A stretch of DNA of 64,000 nucleotides from Chaetoderma sp. LZ-2023a (taxonomy: Eukaryota > Mollusca > Caudofoveata > Chaetodermatida > Chaetodermatidae), in assembly GCA_034401795.1 (NCBI GenBank), contig CM067360.1, forward strand, positions 124,661,901 through 124,725,900. Reading direction: 5' to 3'. The number at the start of each line of letters is the position of its first letter. The first letter of the stretch is position 1. Below the pieces are notes generated by a model, which was not told the origin of the DNA, made no database searches, and worked only from the letters and a program-made list of their open reading frames with translations. Below are positions 51,680-62,767 of the stretch, one piece after another. The position numbers and the translations under genes are program-made.

Positions 51680-51985
51680 TGCTCGTATCTAATTAAATAT
51701 AAACACTTTTGCACGAGATGAGATGCCTGTTGATTTCTGTTCAATTTACCCAGTATGCAATGCTACCCAGCATGCAAGGCCATGACTCCATAATCATTGT
51801 AACTATTGGATGCCATAATCATTTAGTCTATTTTCTGTACAGGTCAGAATTTCTCAAACAAAACCAACCCTTCTTCATTTGTGCACGTAGGACATATTCA
51901 TGACAGTATATTTGACAGTATGTATTTCAATACTGTTCAGCGCAAGTGTGTCAATTTCCAGGAGGGAATAGGGAAAGCTTTTGTA
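51680..51985 (+). repeat. Dispersed repeat family P3
   Basis: Direct-orientation copy of the sequence inverted at 48181-48520, from ATTAAATATAAACACTTTTG to GTGTCAATTTCCAGGAG. Its right side abuts a P1b hairpin at 51987-52060. Confidence 0.88.
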
Positions 51986-51986
51986 T

Positions 51987-52060
51987 AATTTGACAATAAT
52001 TTGTGTGAAATTTGTTGCCATAAATGACACCAGCAACAACATTCAGTCAAATTATTGTAA
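51987..52060. repeat. Foldback repeat, P1b variant
   Basis: ATTTGACAATAATTTGTGTG with CAACATTCAGTCAAATTATTG around GTTGCCATAAATGACACCAGCAAC. Confidence 0.75.
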
Positions 52061-52226
52061 TAATTATTATGTAGTGCGATTACTACCTGCTAGTTTTGAT
52101 ACTAATTTGAATGAACATTGTTGCTGCAACAGCTATCAGTGTATATCTAAACTATTCATCACAATTTTCACTCAATTCTCGCTATGGATTTGAGGAATTT
52201 GACTAAGTTGTTGATTACTAAGGCAC

Positions 52227-52295
52227 CTGGTGAATATTTTCGAACAAATTTTACTGGAAGCGTCCAGACAAATTAGTTTGAAAATATTCAACAAC
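52227..52295. repeat. Foldback repeat family P1, decayed
   Basis: CTGGTGAATATTTTCGAACA and TTAGTTTGAAAATATTCAAC with a shortened centre. Confidence 0.75.
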
Positions 52296-52774
52296 TTACC
52301 AGTATCATTGTCTTTACATAAATCTGCTGGATCTTCACAGTTCAAATGGAAACGTTTCCATGACTTATAACAAAACATACAGATTTTCCATTTCCAGGCA
52401 TTGTTTCTAAATTTTCAGCTTCCATGAATTTCCAGGATTTCTATGACCGGTATGCACCACGTATACAATTAGCATAGATGAGAACTTTGAAGCCCAAAGG
52501 TGAAAAGCATGCTTTGTACTTATAACATGAGATATGCTGCTGTGAGAGCATCTTAGGCGATGATCTGGCAGGATAAGCATACAATCTATCCTGACGCATG
52601 TGTTCATAACCCATGTCAAATGACGACAATTGTCTATGTCTACACATCCTGACTGAGGACATAGGCCCAATTGAGGACATCCTTGGTTGATTTTCATAGA
52701 TATCGTTGCTTGAATTAAGGTGAAAGCAGATCACCTACAGAAATCAACTCTTGACATGCTGGATGTAAAGCATT

Positions 52775-53315
52775 CCAAGAATCGCAGGATACAAGTTTAT
52801 AGATGATGATTCAGCCAAGGATGCAGCACAAGATAGAGAGGACAAGATGAACAATATCAAGCGCATACCTACAGGAAAGTCTTCCACAAATTATCAGACT
52901 GACATGACCTCCATCATGGAAGAAACAAACTTCCTTCAAAGCCAAGAGGAAGCAAAAACAAATAGTTATACTCAGTGATGAAAACAAGTCAATACTCCAC
53001 ACTCTGAATGACCCCCAAAACACTGAGGTAAATGAAATTCATCCTATCTGATATTAGTCGGAGAAGTCACCAGAAAACAGACTACAGTGGATCGCCGGAT
53101 ACTGCCATTTTCAAGGAAACGAGACCGCGGGTGATCTTGCAAAAGAGTGGATCCCTGAACCAGATAGAAAATGATGAGAGATACAGGGAAATGAAGACTA
53201 ACATCAAAGCCAGCATAATAAGAGAGGGAGATGAAGACAAGTCGGATACAAACTGCCTTGCAAAGAATAGACATGGACCTTCCGTCTGAGAACTGGACAT
53301 AGCCATCTGAAACAA
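52775..53315 (+). pseudogene. LINE-type RNase H domain relic
   Basis: Readable pieces: FIDDDSAKDA (in place of the usual first-Asp motif), PTGKSSTNYQTDMTSIME, KQIVILSDENKSILHTLND, LQWIAGYCHFQGNETAGDLA near 53083-53142, and FRLRTGHSHLKQ near 53280-53313. The order and the His/GNE motif are those of the RNase H domain of non-LTR retrotransposons. Stops and frame changes are frequent. No RT domain is recognised upstream, so this is a fragment and need not belong with the LINE piece at 26395-27690. Confidence 0.7.
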
Positions 53316-53345
53316 GAGGCCCAATGGGCCTGTACCGATCACCTG
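53311..53345. repeat. Bivalve-type short repeat end, inverted
   Basis: AACAAGAGGCCCAATGGGCC then TGTACCGATCACCTG; reverse complement of the type at 104-142. It begins right where the RNase H relic ends. Confidence 0.5.
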
Positions 53346-53593
53346 TAACATTGGCATTTCAACTAATCTTACATGTTTTACATCCATCGGTGCCACTTAC
53401 AATGATTTTCAGTCAAATGGTTTAGTTTTCGAGATATTGACAACAATCTCTGGACTGTTTTTTTTGCATTAGTGATTTTGAACAATGCTTAAGCGAAAAT
53501 AGATGATATCAGTGCTAACAACAGGTGGTTTCTTAACTGACTCACTGCTGCAAGCCAGTGGGGCCAATAATTTCAATTTTCAAAAGCTCTTGA

Positions 53594-53685
53594 CTTGTTT
53601 AATATTTTGAAAACAATTCGACTGAAAGTTGGCAGCCTAGCCACCAACAACTTTCAGTCCAATTGTTTTCAAAATATTTATCAGG
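53594..53685. repeat. Foldback repeat, P1b variant
   Basis: CTTGTTTAATATTTTGAAAA and CAATTGTTTTCAAAATATTT with CTGAAAGTTGGCAGC / CAACAACTTTCAG stem. Confidence 0.85.
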
Positions 53686-53893
53686 TTCAGAGATATAACC
53701 TTTGGAATATGTCGTCTGCAAAAACTCAGCAGTCAGACGGCTACTTGAGGTTTAAATACAATTGAAGAAAATGGTCTCTAAAGGCAGGTAGGTGGTCTTT
53801 ATAGCAGGTTATTCCCCCACCACCACACAATCCAGTTAACACATGCACATCTGGTGAATCACCAAGTTAGCAGCAGGGGTAGGGTGAGCTGGA

Positions 53894-54006
53894 GTTGATT
53901 TAGAAAATAATTTGACTGAAAGTCGTTGCTGCCTTAGGCATCAACAACTTTCATTGCTGCCTAAGGCAGCAACAACTTTCAATCAAATACATTTCAAAAT
54001 TTTTAA
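53894..54006. repeat. Foldback repeat, P1b variant with duplicated loop
   Basis: GCTGCCTTAGGCATCAACAACTTTCA is followed at once by TTGCTGCCTAAGGCAGCAACAACTTTCA, so the loop arm is present twice. Confidence 0.82.
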
Positions 54007-55216
54007 GAGCATAGATGTCAGAGCACATAATACATATCTTAAATATTTAGCCCGTGATGGAAAGGTTAATCTATTAATTGGAGTTTAATCTATGGCAATA
54101 AAATCTGACACGGTGATAAATCAGTGGACGGTGAGAACAAACCTGTATTTGCCCTATGAAAGTGACACTGCAAATATTTAAGGAGTGATAACTCTGGCAT
54201 TTGACGTTCTATCAGTTTCATTTTCACAACACAGATATTAGATGCCAACATTAACATTGGTGTTAATCCGTCAAGAAATAACAAAATGAGCCGCCATTGT
54301 TGGTGACGGACAGACAGATGGATGGATGGACATACAGAAGACGGACGGGGTCATCGCTATACGACAGCTGACTGACAAGTAAGCGGAGTTCTTCTTCTTT
54401 CTTCTTTTCGTTCGCTGATCATACCACCAGTCCTGTAAGTGACTATCGACATGATCATAAGCGTTAAGTGCGTGGATCCATGGTTTATTAGAGTGCGCCG
54501 TGCGGCCTGGAACCTCCGTCTTCAGCACTCGAGGTTTCTGTTAGGGTTACCTCCCCCTTACCTCCTTTAGTCGCCTCTTACGACACGCAGAGGATACGGA
54601 AGGTGTATTCTAAGCCCCACCTACAGAGCGGTAAGCGGAGTTAAGAAAACCAATTTCAGCTTCAAAATCCATCAAATAAAAAAATTGAACATGGCAGCCA
54701 AACACGCTAAAATTTGATTGATCCACGGCGGCCATGTTTTTTACCTATCAACTTCCCATGAACAAACTTTAATGGCACTTAGTCCATAATCATATGCACA
54801 AAATTTCAGCCCGATCCGTTCAGCGGTTCTGCAGAAGTCGTTTTCCAGAAAACTAGGTCATCCAAGATGGCCGATGAACCATTTGGCCAATCAAGTTCCT
54901 TTGAACAAACTTGGTTCAGCTCTTGCCCTACATGATAATTCGTGAGTTTTGAATCCACCAAAAGATTTTTAAAGACGTTTCCTAAAATCAGCCAAAATCC
55001 AAGATGGCCACCGGCCAAATTGGCCGATAGGCTTTGTTTGAACAAACTTGGATCCCTATGTCCTAAGGATACTTCCTGCCAAGTATAATTGAAATCGGCC
55101 CAGTGGTTCTTGAGAAGAAGTCGTTTAAAGAAAAAAGTTACCGGACGGATGGACGGACAGACGCCGGATGGTCGCCATGGCATAAGCTCACTTGGCCATT
55201 CTGGCCAGGTGAGCTA
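54007..55216. other. Dispersed non-coding repeat material
   Basis: ATCCAAGATGGCCGATGAAC (54859) and AAATCCAAGATGGCCACCGG (54994), each with nearby TTGAACAAACTTGG, show a tandem-like internal repeat of about 140 bp; the end GGCCAGGTGAGCTAAC (55201-55216) is a bivalve-type end. TTAGTCGCCTCTTACGACAC (54567) looks like another dispersed repeat. No gene. Confidence 0.5.
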
Positions 55217-55513
55217 ACAATATATGTACGGAAGACTCCAGATTGGAGATTGTAAAACATCTGTGGCTTAGCCCATTAAGCTAAACATGTGCTGCAAGAA
55301 TACCCACTGTTTGACATGACGGGCAGAGAATTTAGCCTTGAACAGTACTTCTTCACACAAAAGCTAGATAGGAAGCCAGAGGAACAACAAAGTATGGTGA
55401 ACAGCAGTCTATGAATTTGATTACTGGAGAGTGAAATGAAATTCTTTATTTGCCTGAATAGCCTTCATTTATTGCCAAGCTGACCAAATTCTCATTTAGT
55501 GCTGGTTTATACA
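55217..55513. other. Gene-free segment before the minisatellite
   Basis: Nothing recognised. Confidence 0.35.
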
Positions 55514-58272
55514 GACATGGGTGTGTTTGTCATTCCTACATGTGACACAGATACACTCAGTGTGTTTGTGATTCCTACATGCCACACAGATACACTGTGT
55601 GTTTGTGATGCGCACATGCCACACAGATACACTCGGTGTGTGTGATGCGCACATGCCCCACAGATACACTGTGTTTGAGATTCCTACATGCCCCACAGAT
55701 ACACTCAGTGTGTTTGTGATTCCTACATGCCCCACAGATACACTCAGTGTGTGATAAGATTCCTACATGTGACACAGATACACTCAGCATGTTTGTGATT
55801 CCTACATGTGACACAGATACACTCAGCGTGTTTGTGATTCCTACATGCGACACAGATACACTGTGTTTGAGATTCCTACATGCCCCACTGATACACTCAG
55901 TGTGTTTGAGATTCCTATATGCCCCACAGATACACTAAGTGTGTTTGAGATTCCTACATGCCCCACTGATACACTCAGTGTGTTTGAGATTCCTATATGC
56001 CCCACAGATACACTCAGCGTGTTTGAGATTCCTACATGCCACACAGATACGCTCAGTGTGTTTGTGATTCCTACATGCGACACAGATACACTCGGTGTGT
56101 TTGTGATTCCTACATGCCCCACAGATACACTCAGTATGTGATAAGATTCCTACATGTGACACAGATACACTCAGCGTGTTTGTGATTCCTATATGTGACA
56201 CAGATACACTCAGCGTGTTTGTGATTCCTACATGCCACAGATACCCTGTGTGTGATGTGATTCCTACATGTGACACAGATACACTCGGCATGTTTGTGAT
56301 TCCCACATGTGACACAGATACAGTCAGCGTGTTTGTGATTCCTACATGTGACACAGATACAGTCAGCGTGTTTGTGATTCCTACATGCGACACAGATACA
56401 CTTAGTGTGTGATGTGATTCCTACATGTGACACAGATACACTCAGTGTGTTTGAGATTCCTATATGCCCCACAGATACACTAAGTGTGTTTGAGATTCCT
56501 ATATGCCCCACAGATACACTCAGTGTGTTTGTGTTGCGCACATGCCACACAGATACACTCGGTGTGTGTGTGATGCGTACATGTCCCACAGATACACTCA
56601 GCATGTTTGAGATTCCTACATGCCACACAGATATGCTCGGTGTGTTTGTGATTCCTACATGCGACACAGATACACTGTGTTTGTGATTCCTACATGCCAC
56701 ACAGATACACTGTGTTTGTGATTCCTACATGTGACACAGATACACTCAGCGTATTTGTGATTCCTACATGTTACACAGATACACTCAGTGTTTGTGATTC
56801 CTACATGTGACACAGATACACTCAGCGTGTTTGTGATTCCTACATGTGACACAGATACACTCAGTCTGTTTGTGATTCCTACATGCCACACAGATACACT
56901 CAGTGTGTGATATGATTCCTATGTGACACAGATACACTCGGCGTGTTTGTGATTCCTACATGCCACACAGATACACTGTGTGTGATATGATTCCTACATG
57001 TGACACAGATACACTCAGCATGTTTGTGATTCCTACATGCTGCACAGATACACTCAGTGTGTGATGTGATTCCTACATGTGACACAGATAAACTCAGCGT
57101 GTTTGTGATTCCTACATGCCGCAGAGATACACTCAGTGTGTTTGAGATTCCTATATGCCCCACAGATACACTCAGTGTGTTTGTGATGCGCACATGCCAC
57201 ACAGATACACTCGGTGTGTGTGTGATGCGTACATGTCCCACAGATACACTCAGCATGTTTGAGATTCCTACATGCGACACAGATACACTGTGCTTGTGAT
57301 TCCTACATGCCACACAGATACACTCAGTGTTTGTGATTCCTACATGTGACACAGATACATCCAGCGTGTTTGAGATTCCTACATGCCACACAGATACGCT
57401 GTGTGTTTTTGATTCCTACATGTGACACAGATACACTCAGTCTGTTTGTGATTCCTACATGCCGCACAGATACACTCAGTGTGTGATATGATTCCTATGT
57501 GACACAGATACACTCAGCGTGTTTGTGATTCCTACATGCCACACAGATACACTCAGTGTGTGATATGATTCCTACATGTGACACAGATACACTCAGCATG
57601 TTTGTGATTCCACCATGCCGCACAGATACACTCAGTGTGTGATGTGATACCTACATGTGACACAGATACACTCAGCATGTTTGTGATTCCTACATACCGC
57701 ACAGATACACTCAGTGTGTGATATGATTCCTACATGTGACACAGATACACTCAGCGTGTTTGTGATTCCACCATGCCGCACAGATACACTCAGTGTGTGA
57801 TGTGATACCTACATGTGACGCAGATACACTCAGCGTGTTTGTGATTCCTACATACCGCACAGATACACTCAGTGTGTGATGTGATTCCTACATGTGACAC
57901 AGATAAACTCAGCATGTTTGTGATTCCTACATGTGACACAGATACACTCAGCGTGTTTGTAATTCCTACATGCCGCACAGATACACTGTGTGTGATGTGA
58001 TTCCTACATGTGACACAGATAAACTCAGCGTGTTTGTGATTCCTACTTGCCACACAGATACACTCAAGTGTGTGATGTGATTCCTACATGCGACACAGAT
58101 ACACTCAGTGTGTGATGTGATTCCTACATGTGACACAGATACACTCAGTGTGTTTGTCATTCCTACATGCCCCACAGATACACTCAGCGTGTTTGTGATT
58201 CCTACATGCGACACAGATACACTAAGTGTGTTTGTGATTTCTACATGTGACACAGATACACTCAGTGTGTGA
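55514..58272. repeat. 39-bp minisatellite array
   Basis: About 70 units of the type GTGTTTGTGATTCCTACATG + YRACACAGATACACTCAGY. Positions after CATG vary (TGAC, CGAC, CCAC, CCCC, CCGC), and some units carry GAGATTCC, GTGATGCGCAC, or a GTGTGATRTGATTCC variant that changes unit length. Because most units are 39 bp (13 codons), both strands show long repetitive reading frames; these have no start context or domain and are not called genes. Confidence 0.97.
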
Positions 58273-58655
58273 GTAAAAGGTGAAGACTGGGGGACAATGA
58301 CAGACCTTATTATAAAACTAGGCAGTCAAGTGAAGACTCTCCTCAATTGAATAAAAGTGAATGCACACAAACTCAAGCCGAGTAGTCAAACGGGGACGCA
58401 GTATACACCCTGGTAAACCCATGCCCTTGCCACTGTGTGCGTTCATGCATGTATGTGTGCATATGTGTGTTGTATGTGTTAAGGGGGCTGTAGATGATGT
58501 CTTCCCATTCAAATGTTCACAAAAGTTTGCAACAGAGACCATAACAAAATATTGGCTGTTTTTACTTTTTACTCGTCTTATCAATTTGTGTAAAATGAAT
58601 AGAAATATGAAATATACTTTCATTTAGATTTCATCATAAATTTGTATTTAAAACC
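58273..58655. other. Gene-free segment after the minisatellite
   Basis: A short GTATGTGTGCATATGTGTGT stretch at about 58451; otherwise nothing recognised. Confidence 0.4.
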
Positions 58656-58765
58656 CCCACTATTTTTGATAATTTACCACTGGAATGACTGGCTTAGTTA
58701 TTGAGTCAGTCATTCCAATGGTAAATTTTCAAAAATAGTCTTCTTGATCTGCAAATTAACATTCT
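58656..58765. repeat. Foldback repeat family P2, inner part
   Basis: TTTACCACTGGAATGACTGG with stem GCTTAGTTATTGAGTC and right arm AAATTTTCAAAAATAGTCTTC; outer parts lost. Confidence 0.85.
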
Positions 58766-58908
58766 CTATTGCATATTTTGTAAATAGTTTGACTGGAAGG
58801 AGTAAAGGTATATTCATAATCTTCAACAGTTCATGAAATATGGTAGCAGTTATTTTAGAGTTAACCCTTTAATGCCTGCAATTCCATGGTCTTAATTACA
58901 AGATTAGG

Positions 58909-58990
58909 CGTTAAATATTTTGAAACTAATTTTACTGGAACTTGTTGCAGCAGTAGCTCAGAGTCAAATTAGTTTCAAAATATTCAACAG
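58909..58990. repeat. Foldback repeat family P1
   Basis: GCGTTAAATATTTTGAAACT to AGTTTCAAAATATTCAACAG; loop TTGTTGCAGCAGTAGC. Confidence 0.85.
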
Positions 58991-59082
58991 AATATTCTAT
59001 ACTTCAAAATGTATTTGTTTTTTCAAGTCTGCTTGCTGAATTTTTGCAGACTACATTTCCCACAGGGTTGAATTCTGTATAT

Positions 59083-59166
59083 ATGCAGAGTATTTTGAAA
59101 ATAATTTGACTGAAAATTTGCAAAATACAACAACTCCGTCAAATTGTTTTCAAATTATTCAGCAGG
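59083..59166. repeat. Foldback repeat, P1b variant
   Basis: GAGTATTTTGAAAATAATTTG / TCAAATTGTTTTCAAATTATTC; preceded by TGCAGACTACATTTCCCA as at 50167-50185 and followed by GTCTAGTGGCTT as at 50330. Confidence 0.8.
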
Positions 59167-59467
59167 TCCAGAGTTATTGCCCATTGAAATTATTGTCTAG
59201 TGGCTTGCAGATAGTTAAGTATGGCGTTGCTCAGATCTTATTAGACAGCAACAACTTTCAGCATATCATTTTCAAAATAAGCAAGTTATTACATTAAAAT
59301 TAAATAAAATTAAAGCAAGTAAAGAACAGATCTAGTATTTGAGCGCTACAATGATTAATACAGATTTTAATTTTAAGAATTATCACAATTTTACACAAAA
59401 GAATTTAAATATAGTAATATCTGAACCTGCAGATTTCTAAAAATTTTAGTTTTGAAAACTCGTTAAC

Positions 59468-59574
59468 AATTGTGAATATTAAGAAACTAATTTTACTGCA
59501 GGGCTCTGTTGCTACAATAGCCTGCCTATGGCAGCAACAGCTCCCAGTCAAATTAATTTCAAAATATTCAATAG
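59468..59574. repeat. Foldback repeat family P1
   Basis: TTGTGAATATTAAGAAACTA and AATTAATTTCAAAATATTCA; loop enlarged (GTTGCTACAATAGCCTGCC). Confidence 0.82.
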
Positions 59575-59814
59575 AATGTACTGAATGTTTATTAAATAGT
59601 AAATTCATCAAAGACATAAAATTCGTACAATTTTGTGGCTGACATCAATTTTCATGACAGCTACATCCCAAGTGTGATGACAGCTACATGTGACATATTT
59701 GAAAATGACGTCAGACACATGAGTGACAGGTAGGCTCCCTCTATTACCAGAGAGCAGCTATGTACCAGCTAGAGAACTAGCTTGTGGTAGCTGGAGCAGA
59801 GTCCCGTACAGTAG

Positions 59815-59995
59815 GGTGAACAATGTTCACCATTTACGTAACAGTGTTCAATAATGTGTCATCTAGAACACAAAGCTGAAGTGTATGGCCCATGTATGTG
59901 GCGAGTATACAACACATTGTTGAACACTTATGTAGCGGCGAACAATGTTCAATGTTCGCGCTATTGAATGTGCCGGGCACCTGGTATGATAAGGA
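59815..59995. repeat. Foldback repeat family P4
   Basis: GTAACAGTGTTCAATAATGTGTCATC is mirrored by ACACATTGTTGAACACTTATGTAGC, with GAACAATGTTC palindromes near both ends. Confidence 0.7.
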
Positions 59996-60300
59996 TTTAA
60001 GTGTAAAAGTAGTAGTCCTAAGCTGACTATTAAAGGCTGGGTAGATGGGGTGTCAGAGCTAGTACACTAAGTCATCTGTATTAGCAATGCCACTGTAAAG
60101 CGTGATATTAGTGAAGGGTTTGCTAAAATACATATTTTCCTGCCTGTAGAAATCTATTTTTTGTGAACCATAATTATTACCAGCCCTTGTGCCAATAGGT
60201 TTGGTTGAGATAATAGCTTATTGCATATTGTGCCTATAAGAGATGTGAATATAATTGCCAAGAGTAAGCATCTGAATTGTATGTCTCAGGTAAATTTACA
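59996..60300. other. Gene-free segment
   Basis: No feature recognised. Confidence 0.35.
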
Positions 60301-60557
60301 CACCTTTAACACTCATATCAGCCAAAAATTTACCACTGGAATAAACAGCCAAAGACGGTTTCTGCGGTGGTCTTGAGAAATGTCCATTTGCTGAGCAAGA
60401 GAATACTATTTTTGAAAATTTACCCCGAATAACTGTCTCGATAATCGAGCCAGTCATTCCAGAGGTAAATTTTCAGGAATAATCTTCTCGTGGTCTGCAA
60501 ATTGACACTTTTTATGAGAAAATTAAAATCTTCTTAAATGAATTCAAGGGTTAAATG
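60301..60557. repeat. Foldback repeat family P2 with local duplication
   Basis: TTAACACTCATATCAGCCAA is followed by a stray TTTACCACTGGAATAA before the arm GTCCATTTGCTGAGCAAGAG; stem ATAACTGTCTCGATAATCGAGCC, tail GGGTTAAATGGGTAA. Confidence 0.8.
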
Positions 60558-60563
60558 GGTAAT

Positions 60564-60780
60564 CAACATTCTGTTGAACATTTTGAAGCTAATATGAGTC
60601 AAATTAGTTTCTACCTAGAAATTGAAATTTCAGAGAATTCAGAGTGTAAAGTGTTAAATCTGATTCAAATGCATGCACAAAGTGGGCGGGGCATAGCTAG
60701 AAATGGGAAGGGCATAGCCAGAAATGGGTGGGGCATAGCTCGAAATGGGCGGAGCATAGGTAGAAATGGATCCCTCTATT
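60564..60780. repeat. P1 half-element with tandem flank motif
   Basis: CTGTTGAACATTTTGAAGCT and TGAGTCAAATTAGTTTC remain; the right flank has four copies of a GGGCATAGCYAGAAATGGG-type 18-20 bp unit between about 60680 and 60772. Confidence 0.75.
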
Positions 60781-60829
60781 GTTCATAGTTTTCTGATTTT
60801 TTAGTTTATCATCATAACAAGACCTCTGG

Positions 60830-61435
60830 AATAAAGGTCACGCCTGTCCTCATTGCTGAAAAGCATCAGACCTCAGTGACATTGACCTTTGACATTGTAA
60901 CCTCAATTTCATCATGCTGATTCCCATAACAGCATAGGAAACGGTGTACCAAAGTTTAGCTCCATAGGGTCAACCAATCCTGTAACATAGGCTGCGAGAT
61001 TTTTCTAAATGGAAAAACTTCACATTGAAAAAGCAGTTTTCTACCAAGGTTGCAGTGACCGTAACCGTTGATCTTCCTACATCAATGTCATCATGCCGAT
61101 TCCTAGCAGCAGAGGCAACCATGTCTCCAAATTTAGTTCTAATATGGTCACCCGATACTGAAATATAAACAGAAGTTTTACCAAATTTAAAAACTTAACA
61201 TTGAAGAAAACATTTGTAGCAAGGTCGCAGTGACCTTGACCTTTGACATCAATGTCAGCAGGTGGATATCCTAAAATCAGAGCCAAACATGTACCCAAGT
61301 TGAGTTCCAATAGGATTAACCAATCCTGAAACATGAACTGAGAAGCTTTGCCAAACGCTAAGAACATTGAAAAAATTGTTTTGTACCAAGGTCACAGTAT
61401 CCTTGACTGTCCAATAGGCTTAACATAGTCTGAAA
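60830..61435 (-). repeat. 180-bp-class satellite, inverted, diverged
   Basis: Three units with CAGTGACATTGACCTTTGAC / CAGTGACCTTGACCTTTGAC, GCTCCATAGGGTCAACCAATCC-type and AACATTGAAAAA words at about 60870, 61045 and 61230. This is the reverse-strand equivalent of the array at 31200-35668, at lower identity. Confidence 0.75.
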
Positions 61436-61711
61436 CATAAGGCAAAGCAATCTGTTAAACACAAAACCTAACACTGGCGCTACTGCTGCCATCACTGTCG
61501 TCAGAAAGGTGATACCCGTCTCATTTCTGCTTCGCAGGTGAGACATAATTATCGAATGCCGAATATCGAATATTAAAAGATTGTCCACCACTAGTGTGAC
61601 GTCATATGTGCCAACAGATGAGGTGTTTTCTATGCATATGTGCAGATGAATGATGACCGGTAGATGATTACAAATAGATGTCAATGTAAATGTCTTACAG
61701 GATGAAATGAA

Positions 61712-61823
61712 TCATTGGCCCTTAAAGTAACTTGATATACTTTTATTGGCTGGTGTATGTGAAGCAGAAGTAAGTTTTTTTCTCTTAGTCTTTGGTCCAT
61801 CTTTAGATGTAGATATGCCAGGC
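61712..61823 (-). CDS. Terminal exon of a minus-strand gene, PIP-box-like C-terminus
   Basis: On the minus strand, acceptor TTCTGTTTCAG precedes an exon entered with two carried bases. It reads PGISTSKDGPKTKRKKLTSA, then SHTPANKSISSYFKGQ, and TGA. The tail N-x-x-I-x-x-Y-F at the extreme C-terminus after a Lys/Arg-rich stretch resembles a PCNA-interacting box with Asn in place of Gln. That arrangement is known from several replication and repair proteins, RNase H2 subunit B among them; the family cannot be fixed from 36 residues. Upstream exons would lie at higher coordinates, with the 34-bp minisatellite in an intron or between genes. Confidence 0.5.
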
Positions 61824-62452
61824 CTGAAACAGAATATGAACACATATATGATAACAGTATTATAAATGGCTGTTTTGAGAGTACTGCAGCTACACTTACA
61901 AAAGAGCACCTCAATTTTTAGATGGCCAAGTGAGCCAGGGGTCATACACCTTTCTATGTTTGAAATTCCATGACTTTTCATGACCAAAATTACCAAATTC
62001 CCTGACTTCCAAGAATTAATATCTAGTAGATTTGTGTTTATGACATAGCTACATAATTTACGATCCGAGTTATTCCGCAAATGTCTGAATATTGCGTCTT
62101 GCAACAACCAAGCCAAAGCTTTGTTTTGATAAGCTGTTGCTCTAGAACATCCACTCACAATTTTGATTTTATTAAAGATTTATCAGAAATTGTCAAATCG
62201 CTTTTCCTTAACAGCTTGATCGGTCTAAACCAGATTTGGGTAGAATAATTATATTATGGTAGGCTCTAGAACTAGAATTTTGATTCAGTAATTTTTGGGT
62301 GAAAATCTGGGATTTTATGAAAAACTTAGTGGAAATTGTCAAATTGCTACTCTTCCTAAACGCATTGGCCAATTTCATCAAGTCCTTGGACCTCTTGCTA
62401 AGCTAAAAGGCAGTGTTACCTTAAACAATGTGCTCACAAAAATGTCTTCACC
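61824..62452. other. Segment without recognised exon
   Basis: Lies upstream (minus strand) of the terminal exon and is probably intron. No further splice-bounded coding segment could be supported. Confidence 0.4.
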
Positions 62453-62680
62453 TTTTAGCCCTTGTAATTGTCAAGAAAATTAACATTCTTGCTCAGTGAG
62501 TATTCATTTGCCGACCAAGAGAAGACTATTTTTGAAATTTTATCACTGGAATCTCTGGCTTGATAAACGAGCCAGTCATTCGAGTGGTGGTAAATGTAAA
62601 AAAATTGTCTGCTTTTGACCGGGAAATGGAGTCATTAGTAAAAATCAAATTTTCTTTAAATCATGGCCATTAAAAGGTTA
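62453..62680. repeat. Foldback repeat family P2
   Basis: TTTTAGCCCTTGTAATTGTC start, arm TTTGCCGACCAAGAGAAGAC, stem TGGCTTGATAAACGAGCCAG, end GGCCATTAAAAGGTTAAG. Confidence 0.85.
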
Positions 62681-62767
62681 AGGATATTGTTATCATGTTT
62701 ATAATTGTTGATATTTTCAACGGTTTCCACAAGATTCCTCAAGTAGAAGTTATAACACTAACTGCAT

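Noticed and set aside
55496..58253. Several long repetitive ORFs on both strands of the 39-bp array
   Set aside because: The unit length is a multiple of three, so open frames arise on both strands; there is no start context, domain or splice support.
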